Source: Tetmemena sp. SeJ-2015 (Eukaryota; Ciliophora; Spirotrichea; Sporadotrichida; Oxytrichidae). Taken from it: DNA of 64,000 nt. The notes under the pieces are model-generated. The model did no database searches and was not told the DNA's origin. It saw nothing but the letters and a program-made list of their open reading frames with translations. Where the stretch lies: NCBI GenBank assembly GCA_027382625.1, contig JAJKFJ010022100.1, positions 62,001 to 126,000 on the forward strand, given 5' to 3'. The position numbers and the translations under genes are program-made. This document shows positions 36,221 to 48,400 of the stretch, in pieces; position 1 is the first letter of the stretch, and every line of letters starts with the position of its first letter.

Positions 36221-36707
36221 ATGGAAACATAACATAGATCAAGTGTAAACTCTGTAAGAATGAATATTTTTATTCCCTTGTAGAATAGCTCTGGTGTGGA
36301 TGAAGTCAATGTCCATGATCAACACATTTTAATAAATCTACCAGATGGATCTATCTCTATTGCGGAGAGAATAGCACCAGTCCCAAGAGTAAGAAAAGAC
36401 ATTTCCTATTCAAAAATTCAACTCGATTATAAACTTTGAATAATTACCAAGTTCTTATCAGGCTTAAATCAGATGCTATTAATGCAAGGTGATTCTTGAC
36501 TATCCAGCGGGTGCTCTGCATGTGAAATGCGGCAGCTGCCAATCAGTAAATAAAGTACCTCTGCCAGTAAGTTATCCTTTCAATGCTTATTCCATTTAGA
36601 AAACAAGTATCAACTAATGCTAAAAATGCAAAACTACTCTTTAATTTCCTTTCGGGAGCAAGAAAGTCAAGTGCGGAGTCTGCTAACATATAAGCATTTA
36701 TGCTTGA
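36221..36707 (+). CDS. Small protein with two LSD1-type zinc fingers
   Basis: Two copies of the LSD1-type zinc-finger pattern C-x2-C-x3-L-x-(Y/F)-P-x-G-x3-V-x-C-x2-C are present: CYQCKVILDYPAGALHVKCG followed by SC, and CQKCKTTLQFPFGSKKVKCG followed by VC. In plants such fingers regulate cell-death programmes; in protists the role is unknown. The N-terminal part (METQHRSSVNSVRMNIF; DQHILINLPDGSISIAER) is unrelated to any family I know. A GT-AG intron (36567-36599) separates the fingers, another candidate starts near 36390, and a 15-bp insert near 36277 disturbs the frame. TGA at 36705-36707 follows QHISIYA. Confidence 0.8.
36567..36599 (+). other. GT-AG intron, 33 nt (zinc-finger gene)
   Basis: gtaagttatc ... 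ccatttag; removal brings the two zinc fingers into one frame. Confidence 0.85.
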
Positions 36708-36832
36708 CTGCAATCAGAATTCTTCTATCCCTCCTATTCTATCTTTAAAATATTCCAATTTGTCGATTTATAAAGGACTGCTGTCACTTCTTTAATATAA
36801 GAAATCAAATTACTCCAGTGATATGTTTCAGG

Positions 36833-39723
36833 CTATTTTTGCAAATAAAGTATTTGAGTGTGAACGTCTAAACAGAGAGCTGGTGAAACTTAATTTCAAG
36901 CTGAGTAGAAAGAGGATGAAATGCAAGGAACTGAAGATTGACCTGGATAAATCTCAGCGAAATGTGCAGTCAATTTTAAAAGAATTAGAGTAGGAGAAAA
37001 TTAAGAGCGTAGAGTTTCAAATGATGAGACACTCAAATGTCTAAGTTTAAAGGCAAAGAATCGAAGGATAGGGAAATTTAGTGTGATATTGGAGCTGGAG
37101 AGTCATCTTATTTAATCTTAAGGATTATATCTATCTTTGAAGATGAAACAGTATCTGATGAATGATGAAAATTCAAGACAAGCTATCAAGAAGAATCTAG
37201 CGGAAGCAAAAATAAATTCAATGCTTGCTGGAAGTAGTAGCCTATCTCCAAGAAACAAAAACCCAATACCTCTTGACTTAATAATTAATAGAGTTCTTAA
37301 CAAGCACATGAATACTGCTAATTTAATAGTAGAGGAAAAAAATGATGACAGCTTTTAGAGAAATAGACGTTCCTTTCATTCAAAATCATCTTATATTTTT
37401 ACCTAGAAACAGCAGTGTTGTGCAAGAAGCCGATTTCAAAATGATTCAAATAGATTAATTACCCCAGGAGCCTATCCCTTAACTATATAAAGAAAAATCC
37501 AAGCAGATCCTATCAGTGATCTCAAGTATGATGTCTAAACTGGTGGTTTAGCCTTATAGACACATGAAAGATCTATTTTTAGAGGAACTTTTAAATTTGA
37601 ATCCTAATCCATCTAAAGCTGGAGAAATTGCAGAGGATTATTTGAAGGTAGTCTTGGAAATACATAGCAAAGATTCAAGAATAAAGCTGCTTAAAGCATT
37701 TCTAGGTTTAGGAGAGCAAGCCTCTTTCTCCTAACCTGTTAGCTCAAATTTTGTAAATATCATGCAAGACACTAGTTTGGCTTTTGATGATATTTTTACA
37801 GGTGATATATCTAATCTTAAAGTGGATCTAGATTCTGCAATAACGCTTTTGAAATCGAGAGCTTAAAATGCTAAAGAGAGTAAGACTCTAAATGAAATCA
37901 TAGAACTTAGTACTCAAAATCTTATTAAGGCCTCTCGAGTCACAGTCATTGGGACCAAAACAGAATAATATGATTTTACAAGAGCTAATGATTATAGATT
38001 GCTTATGAAAATAATCGCATCATAGAAATCTAGAAAAGAGCTAACTGCTTTTGAGGAGCTGCTAAATAAACACAGTTCTAAAGTCAATGCGAATAGCTTC
38101 TAGCTATACATTTCTGACGTTCTTAAAATTGATTGGAAAATATTAGTCAGTGACTTCGATGATTTCTTCTCCTCTTATCTAGACGTGACTTCAAGAGGGT
38201 ATATCGGTGGTTTTGAACTACAAAATTTGTATGAGTCGACTATAAAAGTAGAGTGTTTGCTTTTAGATTTCATGAAAGAATCTCTTAACTACATAATATC
38301 CTATGAAAATTTGATAAACTCAGAGTTAGGAAAAGTTTTTAAGCACTTTGATAATGCGTAAAATGTGTTCCTTTTTTTATTAAAAATAAATATGGATAAG
38401 AGTATTCAGACTAGTACTGCATCAAAGCTTGGTCTTTAATTTTCATACTTTTCGCAAGCTTGCAAATTCCTGATTTAATCTCTCCCCCTCACAAAGCAAA
38501 AAGAAGCTACAATTTCTCTGAAGGATGCAGTAGATTTGCTTGAGAGAAAGAAATCTCGTAAGTTTGTGGCATTAGAAGAGTTTTTACAAATGTGCAAGGA
38601 CCTAGAACTTTTTGAAAACTACGACGATCTTAAGATTCATATTGAGCAGAGTTTAAAGCTACAGACAGTGAAACTTCCTAGAGTCAGCAATAACTAACTT
38701 TAAAATTTGAGTGCAGCTCTTCCAAACCCAAGGCTTATAGAGAAGAAAGCTTCAAGGCTAGGAGCCAATTTGGGGGATGATATTCACAAAGAAAAGAAGA
38801 AGAATATAGTGAGACGAGGGAGCGTAAATAAAATAAAAATTGAAGCCATTAGAAAGCTCTCTAATCTAGATTAGAGTATGAATCAAGATAAGTCAGAAGA
38901 ACAGAGCACAGAGAACTTAAGATAAAGTTAATGAGAAAGATAAATCCCTGACAGCATCTATTGAGTTTATTCCTTCACCTGATGTATAAGACTAGCATAA
39001 GTTCTTTAAAGAAAAGAGTTTTAACATTTTATTAGTGAGGAGATTAAGTAATCTTAAGAAAGTTAAATACTTCCAGGGAAGATAAAGTTTGAGGACATGT
39101 TTTAGTTTGAAGAATCTGAAAATCAGCAAAGAGAGTCCTAGGAAAGCCTAACTCTCAAATCTAATGATCTTGAAGCACAAGCCATCAGTAGCCGTAGATG
39201 AAGAGGATCAAGATTAATCGTATATGCAATCTTACAGATCCGATTCTTAAATCCATTAGGATAATGCCGATAAATATATCATTTTATTTTGTATGCTTTT
39301 ATCAGATAGATTTCAGTACCTAATGCTCTCCCTAAGGGAAACTAATTCATCACTCCTAACTTTAACTCAATGGGCAAGTATCTTGCTAAACCTCCACTTA
39401 TTCACAATAAGAGCTCTAAAGAAGATTTAAGCAGGACCTTATTTAGAGGTATCTCATAACAGTCAAATTATCATAAACAACTTTATGATAAATTTTACTA
39501 AAATTATCTAAATCCAAGAAGGAGTCCTTTTTCTTCATAAAATAGCATAGCTTCAAGTAAAATGAAAGGAGGTGGCTATATGCCTCAGCCAATAACAGGA
39601 GAAAAATTATCAATTGTTAAAAAGACAGTCTTCCAAGGAAATTTATCAATTATTTTAAAGTAATTTACACTTCAAAAGCTCATTTAAATTATTTATTTCT
39701 GCAATACCGGAAATAGGCTTTGA
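36833..39723 (+). CDS. Large helical/coiled-coil protein
   Basis: Starts MFQAIFANKVFECERLNREL with a strong coiled coil (CKELKIDLDKSQRNVQSILK), then KQYLMNDENSRQAIKKNLAE. A long uninterrupted reading frame of ~470 codons follows (37.53-38.93 kb), mostly alpha-helical: SYLDVTSRGYIGGFELQNLY, KHFDNAQNVFLFLLKINMDK, LPLTKQKEATISLKDAVDLL. After 38.93 kb the frame changes (VNEKDKSLTASIEFIPSPD) and later segments are EDQDQSYMQSYRSDSQIHQD and GGGYMPQPITGEKLSIVKK. TGA at 39721-39723 closes it. A segment near 38.16-38.25 kb (DDFFSSYLDVTSRGYIGGFE) looks faintly like an EF-hand, but the loop is not canonical. Function unknown. Confidence 0.65.
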
Positions 39724-39779
39724 TTAATTTTAATTTAAGTTTGTTTAATCGAAAATTCTTAATTAATAATTTTTAATGA

Positions 39780-42700
39780 TAAAATTGAATTGCGAAATTA
39801 TAATCAATAAACCATAAGCTCTTCCACAAACTATAAATCTCTTTATTATCGAATAAATATTTACATGGTCAAGAGTCATCCTTGAGTATTGTTTTCTGTT
39901 CAAGAATTCATAGACTAGCTAAACATCATATTCTGAAAATCTTAGATCTTGACCTTTTTATCTCAAGTAGTTGATAAACTATATAAAATATATTTAAGAC
40001 ATAAAATTAATCCTTACATCCCCAATATCTATTGAGCCAAGTCTGTTAGTGTCTATCTCAAAGAAAACTTTCTCTATATCGTAGCAGTTTGCACTTGCAT
40101 ATCTTCTTTTAATCTGTTCTATCTCGCAAATTTGTTTAAGGATCACTCTCCAGAGTATATGATACTAGACAAATGTAGACTTCATGAAAATCAGATCTGG
40201 TCTTTTAATTGCTTTAGCTGTAAGTGGTTCTCTTTTCAAAATAGATTCACTCTTAAATCTGTCACACGGGAGGAGAGCTCTCGAGAAATCTGAGAATCTT
40301 AGCTTTTTCTGATCTTTAACATCAAAGTAAAGTCTGTTATATTTATTATAATATAGTAAATTTAATATAGGCTATATCTGAAGAAGGCGCTTAGCTCTTA
40401 TTGTGTGTGTTATAGTTTGATCTCCATAAATCCAGATATCAATTCAACTTGTGTTATATAGCCCTTTCCATCTACATCAAAAGCTCTAAAAGCATCCAAC
40501 ACATTAAAATCTTTAGAGTTTGAATATAGCACTTCCTTCTCGTGCTCTATTATTTTAAGAGCATTTATCACTTGATGCAAAAAGCGAGTGAAGGGAAATT
40601 ATCTGTGTTGCTCCTCCATGCTGAAACGCATCTCCATCTTTACATTTTGGAGTGACTGATCTTCTTGCTTGAACTTGAGAGGTGACATTATTTGAGAGTC
40701 GAGAGAAAATTATGAGTAACCACTTTGGTTTATGTCTCTGCTCTGAATAGCCTTAAAACCTTTATCTTCTCTTGGCTTTTACTATCCACTTACACCCTTG
40801 TTATACTCAGGATTGTCAAGACGCTTAGGAATTAATTTTACAACAGACCCATGAAGAGATAAACCAACCATAATAAATGAATTTTTATAATAAGATTGTC
40901 TAGTTTCAAGTTTTTGAGATCTCTAGCTGCTTTGGACAGGCGAGTACTCATTTTCTTGTTCTTCTTTTGTAATTGTAGCAGGAGTTCTTTCAATAGATTA
41001 ATTTTAGATTTCAGCACTCTCTGCTCCGTTTTATGATTTTTGAGAGATTGTTGAGCGAGGAGTCTCCTTCAAAAATCTTTGCGCATCTTAGATTGTAGGA
41101 GTCTCTTAGAAAATCAATGCCTTTTTAATATTTTAATTCTAAACATTTCTTGTTTAATTTTCATTAACTTAGCGCGGTTAACTTAGTCTAAACCAAATAT
41201 AATGAGATACTCATCACAAGGATATTTATTTTGCGTTATTGACTTCACTTGTGTTGGTGTTTGCAAATCTCGAATACGTAGTCATTTATCTTTTATCAAG
41301 TGGAGAGTAGTCTTAGTCTTGGTAATCAATTTGCTTGATCATGATATCGTTGGTTACTTTTCTTATAGGAGATGACAGTTCCTGTATGGCCTGCTAATCC
41401 TTGCAATTAAGAATAGATTTGAAAGTCCTTAATGGCTTTGCCCTTTCAGCGCTTTTATTCTTCTTCTATTCTTAGCGCAGAGTCTTCTTGAGTTCACTGA
41501 TTTCCATTTGAGTGTATTTTCTTGGGCTTAGTTTAGCAGCAGCTTGATATAACTCCTCTTGCTCTATGAAATAAACATCAATTGGCTTTATAGCTTATGC
41601 AAACTCGTTAAAAGCTATCTTTTAGTCTGCATCATAGTCAAGTCTGCGGAAAATTCCATTCACTTTCCTCTTTGTAGGAGCTAGATTCTTGTCCTATCCA
41701 GAGTAGTACTTTATGAAATTAAAGATTTGATCCCAGTCAAGGTAATTATACTTCTTCGCATCCATCACTTAGATAAAAATAGATATGCAATAAATTAGAA
41801 AGCTACAACTGTACTAAAGCCTTTCATCTATTCAAGCTCTCTCTTTAATCTCTCTGTTTATATGTGATAATTCAACTCGCTATAATTTTCAAAGTTATGG
41901 AATAGAGTAATGTTACTTCATCACCAGATCTACAAGCTTTTCCTCAACTTGGGTTGTCAAAGTTTTTTGGAACTAATTATTCTATTGAGTTGCTTTGGCT
42001 CTTAGAGTTAAGTTGTCATTAGGAAGAAGGAGATAGTTGAAATCTAGGAAGCTCAAATACCTATCGTTATCAGAGTCGTAGAATTTCACCAAAAGGGCGC
42101 AATCATCCTCACTTTGAAACTGCTTTTTATTTTCTCTAAAGGTTTATATTAAGCTCTATGAATTCATTTTATCATTAAATTACCTAAGGAACTCAAAGAT
42201 ATCTCTTTTGCCGACTCTATCTCCTATTTTAGATATTCTTTTGAAGCAGGAGTAAGGTTCGAAGTTGGGATCACTCGCTATTCTCTCTCTGCACTTTTCA
42301 ATTTAGAGCTCTTAATTTCCTATAAAGCTAAAAATATGGAAGAGTTGTTCGGCTATGTTTTCCTTTAACAGCTACATTTACAAATTTTAATTTTCAATAA
42401 TATTTCTCCTTCTTTTTTAAGTCATTAAGTTCTCTGATTATTTCTAGTGCAAGAATTTTATTTATATAAAAACTTTCTAAAGTTTTGAAAGGATAATGAG
42501 TATTTCCTCAATGATTATTTGAAGATGGAACTGGCTAAATCCATTTGAAAAATGTTCCATTGGTTGTTCTATGCTAATCTATGCTCATAGGTCTCTCTTA
42601 GAGAGTAACTTTAACGTTATCTCTCATATGCTTCTTCTTAATGCTTAATTGAAGCCTTTCATCTCTAATCTATAATATAAAAGGAGTATAAAAAATCACA

Positions 42701-43629
42701 ATATTTAAAGTTTAGCAGTCTCAGTAGCTAAAGATTTTTACTTTCTGATGGTATTACTCACAAGTGTATTGGTTCTCGAATACTCTTTATCATTCACATA
42801 GCCCAGTTTGAAATTAGTAGAGATCATATCATTGTAGTCGTTAGCAAGGGGAGTAAGAGAGTCTTGTCTCCTCTCTTTTGAAACGTCGTAGATATCGAAC
42901 TGTTAATTTACAGTCTTAAGAAATTAAGTTTCCTGCCCAGGCTGCTTGCTCATATTTATCTGAATATTTCCAACTCTCCGAATTTTTTGGCATCGAGGAG
43001 CTGGACTCTCATAAAGGGAATTATCTAGCTTCTAAAATCGGTCTTTGTTCTCAGTTATATAAGACAGCTTAGGTAAATAAAAATTATGGTGTGAGTAGCC
43101 CCTTCTGACCTGAAGTGTAGTATTTTGATGATCTCAAATCCTAGTTTTCTTCTGGCTTTTCACCGTTGAGCATGACTGCGGATTTATTTTGAGGTGAGAT
43201 GGAGCTATAATAGCCTAATTAGAAGTGGCTTTGCTGATATTCCCTCTAGATTTCTTTGAGCTTCTCATATCTCTCCAAGTAATTTATCTACTCATTTTCA
43301 TAATGAGAGATTTGGGGGATATACTCATTTTGCAGGCCTGGTAATTTATTGATAAGGTCATCTCTTGTTATGGGCCCGAATCTGAATTAAGCAGTTTACA
43401 TTCTAAGTTTAGTTTCTTAGATGGGAGATTTGTAATCTAGCTAGATTAAGGGCTGAAGTGTTTAGTTCAGAACGCTCAACTCTTTGGGGTCAAAGCTAAA
43501 ATTTAATTTATTACTAGCTCTAATTTTGCTTAGGCATTTGTGAGAAAAGATACTGTAAATTCTCATCATAAATAGTCTTCTTTTTATCTGGAACTAGAGT
43601 GCTTGCATTTAATTAATCTTGCTGATCAT
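39780..43629 (-). CDS. Large EF-hand protein, possibly axonemal
   Basis: Roughly 1,100-1,200 residues. N-terminal part (from MISKINQMQALQFQIKRRLF) is Gln-rich with the motif STNFKLGYVNDKEYSRTNTL. The C-terminal two thirds carry EF-hand-like loops: KFYDSDNDRYLSFLDFNYLL, RRLDYDADQKIAFNEFAQAI, DAFRAFDVDGKGYITQVELI and FFEIDTNRLGSIDIGD. The first two and last have imperfect loop residues; the third looks able to bind Ca. The layout of scattered EF-hands plus NFKLG-type repeats recalls ciliary microtubule proteins, an inference only. Start ATG at 43629; the 3' end is uncertain, as the frame runs open toward the convergent gene. A GT-AG intron follows GSIDIGD near 40.02 kb. Confidence 0.7.
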
Positions 43630-43952
43630 CTTTTTATTTTTCTTAATAGAATTATGAGAAGAGAGAAAATGATATTCAAAATAATTTTAATTGAGGCAGG
43701 ATCTAATAAGTAACGGTAAATTTAAGCTCTTTAAAGCTAATATAAAATGGAATAAAATTTTAAAAAGAAATATTCTTATCAAGATATTAACTTAACAAAT
43801 CTTTGATAAAATTTAAAATTACTTTATAATAATAATAATATAATAATAACGCATTTTAGACGATCTGGCGTCTTGCGTATTATATGTTAAACTTCGGGAA
43901 GCTATACAGCCACTCCCTTGTTAGATTAAGAAAAACTAAGTCATTCAAGCAT
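43630..43952. other. Intergenic with AAT repeats and a stem-loop
   Basis: AT-rich spacer between the EF-hand gene start and the 3' end of the unusual ORF pair. It contains an AAT-type trinucleotide tract (about 43828-43848) and the inverted repeat at 43849-43878 listed separately. Confidence 0.55.
43849..43878. repeat. GC-rich imperfect stem-loop
   Basis: ACGCA pairs with TGCGT and AGACG with CGTCT around a 6-nt loop (ATCTGG). Flanking AT bases extend the pairing. It lies ~75 bp beyond the stop of the 43953-44522 ORF, so it could be a 3' processing/terminator structure or an element end. Confidence 0.6.
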
Positions 43953-44522
43953 TCACTTTCTGTAGTTTCTCTTCTGTTTCCCTTATGTTCTGGGTCTGCG
44001 AGATTTGAATCTCATTCCTTGGTTTCTCGGTTTTCTTCCTGTGTTTCTTCTTCCTGATTTCTTTGGTTTGTTTGACACTAGGATGTCACCGTCTCTGGTT
44101 TCCCCAACCTTGTTGAGGAATTTGTTTGATTGGATTCTTGTTCTGTATTTTAGTGATCCAGCTTGGGCCGCTTATGAGAAGAATTTGAAAAGGTCCTTGT
44201 TGATAAGCTGGAGGATTCTGAATCCGAAGCCGTCCGCTATTCTGAGCGAGGCTTAAATGGTCATGTTGTGGTCGTCTTGTCTGAAGAACTTTCCTTTGAA
44301 GGCTTTGTCGTCCCAAATGTCGATCGTTTGCTTTGCTCTGTTACAGATGTTAATCAGGGTCTGGTTCATCGTTCCACCCTGTCGTGTTGCATCGTCATAG
44401 GTTTGAGAGTTACCAAACTTGAACTCTACATGGATTACATCTTCAACTTGGACTAGGTATCTGTCCCAGTCACTTCTTGCCATGGCTTTGCCCCTTGGGG
44501 GTTCATTCATCTTAATGTCCAT
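43953..44522 (-). CDS. Unusual ORF B: basic-tailed 189-aa protein
   Basis: An uninterrupted ORF of 189 residues. It begins MDIKMNEPPRGKAMARSDWD and contains YLVQVEDVIHVEFKFGNSQT and NICNRAKQTIDIWDDKAF. It ends in a strongly basic tail (SGRRNTGRKPRNQGMRFKSR, QGKQKRNYRK) that would suit nucleic-acid binding. TGA at 43955-43953. It has no intron or IES, is clearly less AT-rich than its neighbours and uses AAC/GAC/ACC-type codons, yet still uses TAA/TAG for Gln, so it is adapted to this nuclear code. Its start overlaps the end of ORF A in another frame. No family recognised; a transposon, virus-derived or recently acquired gene are possibilities. A 22-kDa basic protein is known from TBE transposons, but I cannot confirm similarity. 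Confidence 0.75.
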
Positions 44523-45366
44523 TTTCCTTTGGGTTTTCCTGTGGGGTTATTAGATAGGTTTTAAATATTAATTATTATTAAGTCCCTTAGGTTTGGATCC
44601 TTAATTTCTGACTTAAATATTAATATTTAATTATTGAGGTTTAAGTGGATCCACTTTAATAAGATTTTGATTTTGTCGTGTTTTTTGTTATTACCTAGGG
44701 GGGGGGTACTACCTATGTGGAGGATGTCCTATTTGATAATGGAGGTCGTTAGGCTTCCTTCTATGGAGGAGGTTGTTGTTTCGCTCTTCTTCTGATCCAC
44801 TCGTCATATTCCGTTTAGGTTTAGATTTCCTTGGTTATAGGAAGTGGATTGAGAACTGGTAGTCCTTTGGATTAGATTGTAGTCGATGGGTCAGCCTCTC
44901 TGATGGTTTAGATTTTGTCTCTTTCATGGAATTTTAGGCTGATGTTGGTCACTATGGCTATCTTCCATATTGCACCCATAAAGAACGATTGTTCTTCGTT
45001 TTGAATTAGGTATTCATCAACGAAGGTTCTATCTTCTGAGATGATCATTAGCATAGCTGCTAGCTCAGGAATAGGTTCTTTGATTAGCGAGTCCCATGTT
45101 ACCTGGTATATTGTTTCCAGGATTTAGTATTTAATAGGAAGTCTGTAGTTTCTTTCAGACTTTATGTGTTCAATCATTTTGTCGAGCCTCTCTAATAGGT
45201 TTCTGAGAGTTTGTTCAGCTTTCCATCTAATTGTTTTCGTTTAGTTCCTTGAAAGACCTCGCTAGGAGTCTTACTTTGAACTTGTGAACGAGTTATTGAT
45301 GGATTTATTGCTGTGGCTGGAGAAAGATTCATCCAGTTTTTAGCTCGAGGTATTGTTGGAACTCAT
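44503..45366 (-). CDS. Unusual ORF A: 287-aa helical protein
   Basis: Begins MSSNNTSSQKLDESFSSHSN, Ser/Asn-rich, then a helical core (IRWKAEQTLRNLLERLDKMI; LPIKYQILETIYQVTWDSLI; PELAAMLMIISEDRTFVDEY; SFFMGAIWKIAIVTNISLKF). A Pro/Gln-rich part (RRRAKQQPPPQKEAQRPPLS) follows, then a 9-bp C run (44698-44706) and an AT-rich Gln-rich tail. The frame ends at TGA 44505-44503, inside the first codons of ORF B. The core has the same lower AT content and codon bias as ORF B and no introns. The tail after the C run is compositionally different and may be untranslated if the run slips. No family recognised. Confidence 0.65.
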
Positions 45367-45491
45367 GTGCGAGATAAACTCAATCGCAATTATTTTTAAT
45401 TACTTTATATAACTGACTACTTTTTATATATAATTTCCATAAAATCCTTTATCCTTAATATAGAAATAACTTTTTAATTTTTATCTTATCT

Positions 45492-48400
45492 TCATTTATA
45501 ATTAGTAGTCTGGAAAAAGTTGTGAATCTTCTTTCTTTATCCAAAATCTGAGCTCTTACCTCTTTGATTTTAAATAGAAGCTACTGCAATTAGCTATTAC
45601 TAAACTTTCCAAAAATTTATTAAGGTTTAGAATTTTTCCTTTCGCTTTTCGTCTACCTCTTTAATCTAATAAAACAAAGACTTTTAGTTAAACCTACTTT
45701 ATGCTTGAGCTTAGTTAAGTATTGAGGAAAATAAAAATAAACTGTCTGCATCAAAGCCTAATTTGAAATTCGCATTCAATTTTTCTTCTCTTTTTGCTTA
45801 TGAGTTTGCATTGATGTCTGCTCTGGTCACAGCTGACATCATATTCTGGTTAGTTGTTGATATAGTTGAATAGTCCATATTCTTATTTCCTATCTTGAAG
45901 TTTGTCTTCCTCATTAATTTTTACCTAAGCTTATAAATTTTGTGATTTTACTGACTCTACGACTAATTTTTAGGAGAAAGGGCTTTATCTTAAGACTTGA
46001 AATACTCAAGTTTTTGAAGATTCTCTGCCTCCCTCATTTTATCATTCGTTATGTTCTAGAAAGAAATCTTATTACTCTAGCTTTGTTGATTGATATCACT
46101 AGATTACAAGCCTTAAAGATTCTAAACCTCCTTATTTCGATCTTAAAGTTATTCTCTAGCGAAGTTAGTTGGTCTGATTTTAAGTGGCTTGAGGTTGTTA
46201 CTCTTGGGAATCCTTATTTCATTTTTGTTAACGTCTAAGCTATGAGATAACTCCGCTTCTTGCTCTCTGAATCCAAGTTTGAAGTTTGTCTTTTTCATGA
46301 TGGTTGCAATTTCCCTATTACCCTACTTAGGTCTTGCTTCCTTTATACTTTTGAGTTGGTATGCTTTTTTAAATGTGGTTTCTCCATGGAATACTTTAAT
46401 CTCGTTTCTATTGCTCATAGTCACGTTAGATTCAGTCTTCTTTGAGCTTTTTCCAGGGTGATCTGTGTCAACTATTTAAAGAAGTGGCTTCACCTGAGTT
46501 GGAGTTCTTGATGTCGCATTAGTAATACTGTAATTGTGCTACGATTCTGAGAGATTCAGTGTACCTATCAATGCGATGAGTAAATTTAAATGAACAAAGG
46601 AATTAGAAGAAAAACTTACTGTTATCAAAACCCAATTAGAAGTGTGTCCTTTTAGTATATTGCGATTTTTATAATCTCTCTGGCTTTGTAACGTACTCTC
46701 CTTCTATATTTGATCTGTAATGAAACTGCTGCTTCCTCTTCTCTTAAGCAAGTCATTTCGCTTTTAATCCCAAATCATCTTGACTTTTGAGATATGCTTG
46801 CTTAAAATGTAGTTATCATCTTTGGCAAATGGAATACTCGCAACTGTGCTACTTTCATAGTTGGATAAATTTAGCTATTTTGAGTATGGTCTATCTAGAT
46901 TAAACAAAAACAAAGCAAAAATGAGCAAAGCATGTTATGAAATAAATTTACTTCCAATGTCTCCTAAATCCTATTATTTCTAATTGAAAAGTTAGGATTT
47001 ATTGAGATTTGCAAAAGCTGGACTCTGCATTCTAAAGGCATTAGGAATTTAGATATCATTGATGCCTAAATTGATCTCGCTCTTTTATTTCTCTGGGGAG
47101 TTATTGAAGCCTTCTATGCGCATTTTTTTATTTCGCGTAATAAATTTATTTTATTTTAAGGACATCACTCACTAATTCTCTCGTATAAAATCTTAATCTA
47201 CTTATTCTGCATGATATCTCAGACACTATTTTGCACATGATGGACTTGGCAGCGAAGTTAGAAGACATAGACTTTAGGGATGATTAAATCGATGGGACAG
47301 TTGAGGGCATACCAGTTAACAATGACTAAGACATGCTTGTGGCTATGTGCTTCATAGCGGAATAAACAACCTAGAAATTCTTTATAGCACTCAATGAATT
47401 TGAATGCGATGCTTTTCGTTAAAAGATAGTCTGGCAAATTATAAAGCTTCTCAACTTTTAAGATTACGAATAAGATATTTGATTTCATCAATTTTAACTA
47501 TCTAAGTAAAATGAAGAGAGCCGCTATTTTTTCTTCAAATTAGATATCATGGTCTATAGAGTTGGATTTAAGCATTAAACTATATCCTTACTATCTATTT
47601 CTCTTTCTCGATCGAATAAGTCAACCTAACTATGTGCAACGTTTATAGTGACTATCAAAGCCCTTTGATCATCCTCCTCATCTATGAAAAATGGAACCAC
47701 CACTTTGTCGTATTTGTGGAAGTTTTGGAGCTGATTTAAACAGTCCTCAAGATACACCTCATTACTTAACTTTCTTGTGAACTAAGTGGTATAATAAAGG
47801 ATCTTCTGCTTAGAAGGGCTCTTCGAATAAAAATGAGAACATTAAATCTAAGTTGAAGATATCTCTTTGGCTGTTAGAGGAAGGGTTAGTAGCTTTATTG
47901 AAGTTGTATTCGCTCTATTAGAGTAAGTTTATCTTTTCCAGTATTCGCAAGTATATGTTAATGATGAAATATATTGAATAGGTATCTATCAAATTTAAAG
48001 ATGCTCTCCTTGAAATATCTGCCCTTACTAAAGTCTATCAGGTCTTATTTTGAAAGTGAGGATTTTATGAATTCAAACAATTGCCTAATCTAATAAGGAT
48101 AGTCGCTATAGTTGGGAAAATTTAGGACTGGCTTTTTATCTATCTTCTTCAAATTACTCTTGATTTAATCTATATCCTCTTGACTAGGCATGTCGAAGAA
48201 ATTTGAAGCATATTCAACGAATGACTTGCTGAACATAACGTTCAAATATTCTTCAGCGCTACTGAATTTCTTGATGTCTAAATTTATGAAAAAATATGAG
48301 ATAATGCTTACTTATTCAAAGAAGCTCTATAAGAAACTAGATTCTCATTTGTGTCTCTCAAGGTTTACAAAATTGGTCTGTCAGTTGGAGGCTTTAACTT

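Noticed and set aside
44005..44456. Plus-strand ORFs opposite ORF B
   Set aside because: Shadow frames of a better minus-strand ORF with basic tail and clean start/stop; their translations are hydrophobic shadows without motif content.
43630..45500. A complete TBE-type transposon
   Set aside because: No C4A4 terminal repeats, no DDE transposase motif and no target duplication could be seen; only the small basic ORF is reminiscent.
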